A stretch of DNA of 5,658 nucleotides from assembly GCA_028697875.1 (NCBI GenBank), contig JAQVEQ010000181.1:1-5658 (forward strand), read 5' to 3'. Origin of the DNA: Novosphingobium sp. (lineage in GTDB: Bacteria > Pseudomonadota > Alphaproteobacteria > Sphingomonadales > Sphingomonadaceae). Made by a program: the position numbers and the translations under genes. This document shows, piece after piece, positions 4,396 to 5,658 of the stretch (position 1 is the first letter of the stretch; the number at the start of each line of letters is the position of its first letter). The notes under the pieces were generated by a model. The model saw only the letters and a list, made by a program, of their open reading frames with translations. It had not been told where the DNA came from and did not search any database.

Positions 4396-5658
4396 TCAGG
4401 GGATCGCCGTTCCCGCAACCGGAGTCCGCGCAAGCAGTTCCCGTTCGGCCTCGGCGATGTAGTCGCGCGTCAGGGGCAGGGCGTGGCGGTTGCGGGCGTA
4501 CTGGATCTGGTAATTGCACATTCCGCCGCTTTCGAACGCGGCGGTGGAGCCGGACAGGTAGAAGGCCCACATGCGGAAGAAGCGGGCGTCGTACATCGCC
4601 TCGATCGCCGCGCGGTTGGCCTGGCAGTGGGCGTACCAGCGGCGCAGGGTCTTGGCGTAGTGCAGCCGCAGCGTCTCGATGTCGGTCGGGATCAGGCGGA
4701 ATTTCTCGCTCGAGACGATGGTTTCGCTCAGCGCCGGGATGTAGCCGCCGGGGAAGATGTAGCGGTCGGTGAAATTGTCGGTCCAGCTGGGCTGGCCCAT
4801 CCGGCCGATGGTGTGGAGCAGCATGACGCCGTCGTCGGTCAGGAGGTTGGAGACGGCATCGAAGAACGTGTCGAACTGCGGCCGTCCGACATGTTCGAAC
4901 ATGCCCACCGACACGATGCGGTCGAACTGCGCGCCGGAGGCTGCGAGGTTGCGGTAATCGACCAGCTCGAAGGTCGTCCGCCCGGCGACGCCCGCCGCTT
5001 CCGCGCGTTCCCGCGCGAGGGCGAGCTGTTCGGTGCTGAGCGTGATGCCCGTTACCCGGCAATCGAAATGGCGGGCGAGATAGATTGCCATGCCGCCCCA
5101 GCCGCAGCCGATGTCGAGCACGGAATCGCCCGGGCGGATGGCCAGCTTGGCCGCGATATGGGCGAGCTTGGCCTCCTGCGCTTCGTCCAGCGTCATGTCG
5201 TCGCGCGGCCAGTAGGCGCAGCTGTACTGCATATGCGTGGGGTCGAGCATCAGCCGGTAGAGATCGTTGCCGATGTCGTAGTGGTGCGAGATGTTGGCTC
5301 GCGCCCTGGATTGCCGGTTGGCTTCCCTCATCCGCGAGGCGACCACTTTGCGGGCGCGCTTCATCAAGCCGGTCTTGCCCTTGCGCCGTCCTTCGAAGGG
5401 ATTGTTCCCCCCGACCAGCGTGACGAGCTGCATGATGTCGCCCCGTTCGATGACGAGGCGCCCGTCCATGAAGGCTTCCCCGGTGCCGAGCGACTGGTCG
5501 GCCAGGATCTGGCGGGCGACTTGCGCATCGGCCAGGCGGATGCGCACTTCCGGGAAGCCGGGATGGGGTTCGCCGATACGGATTTCGCGTCCATCATGGT
5601 GGACAATTTCGAGGACGCCCTTCTTAATGGCCTTCCGAAGCCCGGTGTCTAACAGTTT
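4396..5658 (-). CDS. cfa: Cyclopropane-fatty-acyl-phospholipid synthase, 5' end cut by window
   Basis: The enzyme transfers a methylene from S-adenosylmethionine onto the double bond of membrane phospholipid acyl chains. The frame stays open past GTG 5547 to the window edge (upstream residues KLLDTGLRKAIKKGVLEIV), and that stretch reads like a normal family N-terminus, so the real start is outside and few residues are probably missing. Of 420 visible residues: N-terminal domain about 1-110, then 'HYDIGNDLY' (126-134), 'MQYSCAYW' (143-150), the SAM-binding 'VLDIGCGWGG' (180-189), 'SVGMFEHVG' (250-258) and 'LLHTIG' (281-286 region). Cys147, Glu255, His282 and a Tyr near 342 correspond to E. coli Cfa Cys139, Glu239, His266 and Tyr317, so catalysis should be intact. 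A related SAM-dependent lipid methyltransferase of the same family is a less likely alternative. argG follows 33 bp downstream. Confidence 0.92.
   Translation of the reverse strand, partial: KLLDTGLRKAIKKGVLEIVHHDGREIRIGEPHPGFPEVRIRLADAQVARQILADQSLGTGEAFMDGRLVIERGDIMQLVTLVGGNNPFEGRRKGKTGLMKRARKVVASRMREANRQSRARANISHHYDIGNDLYRLMLDPTHMQYSCAYWPRDDMTLDEAQEAKLAHIAAKLAIRPGDSVLDIGCGWGGMAIYLARHFDCRVTGITLSTEQLALARERAEAAGVAGRTTFELVDYRNLAASGAQFDRIVSVGMFEHVGRPQFDTFFDAVSNLLTDDGVMLLHTIGRMGQPSWTDNFTDRYIFPGGYIPALSETIVSSEKFRLIPTDIETLRLHYAKTLRRWYAHCQANRAAIEAMYDARFFRMWAFYLSGSTAAFESGGMCNYQIQYARNRHALPLTRDYIAEAERELLARTPVAGTAIP

Noticed and set aside
3031..5652. An 873-codon open frame on the plus strand across argG and cfa
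   Set aside because: It is entirely antisense to two well-recognised genes with intact motifs, its product resembles no family, and long antisense frames are expected in GC-rich genes with strong third-position bias.

Overview
This is GC-rich DNA (very high GC at third codon positions) that most resembles an alphaproteobacterium of the order Sphingomonadales, perhaps Erythrobacteraceae. The placement rests on protein style: the terminase-like HTH protein at the left, a short SPOR-less RlpA, and the argG/cfa sequences. It is an inference from memory, not a database result. The window looks chromosomal. I see no integrase, transposase, tRNA or CRISPR.

Layout, left to right. (1) 1-1203, plus strand: a large hypothetical protein with a terminase-small-subunit-like helix-turn-helix region. 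Its C-terminal part contains a 117-bp palindromic element read in frame as 39 codons. (2) 1213-1731, minus strand, convergent with the first gene and 9 bp from it: an exported RlpA-type septal ring/lytic transglycosylase protein. (3) 1732-1991: a divergent regulatory region with six GANTC sites in 189 bp, the CcrM methylation motif of alphaproteobacteria, plus two dyads. (4) 1992-2441, plus strand: a small exported CHRD-domain protein. Its stop codon lies inside a tandem repeat whose unit shortens from 16 to 11 bp. (5) 2442-3147: about 700 bp without a convincing protein gene. It holds a probable terminator for the CHRD gene, a stretch with several tetraloop-type hairpins that make sense as minus-strand RNA, and a lower-GC patch with three DnaA-box-like 9-mers, two of them forming a perfect 10-bp inverted repeat. 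(6) 3148-4362, minus: argG, argininosuccinate synthase. (7) 4396-5658, minus: a cyclopropane-fatty-acyl-phospholipid synthase that continues to the window edge, so its N-terminus is cut off.

Functionally, argG (arginine biosynthesis) and cfa (membrane lipid modification) are housekeeping genes in one orientation, 33 bp apart, and may share a transcript. rlpA and the CHRD gene are exported envelope proteins fired from a shared divergent control region. The most unusual material is non-coding: the in-frame palindromic insertion, the GANTC cluster, the tandem repeat, and the structured and DnaA-box-rich region downstream of argG.
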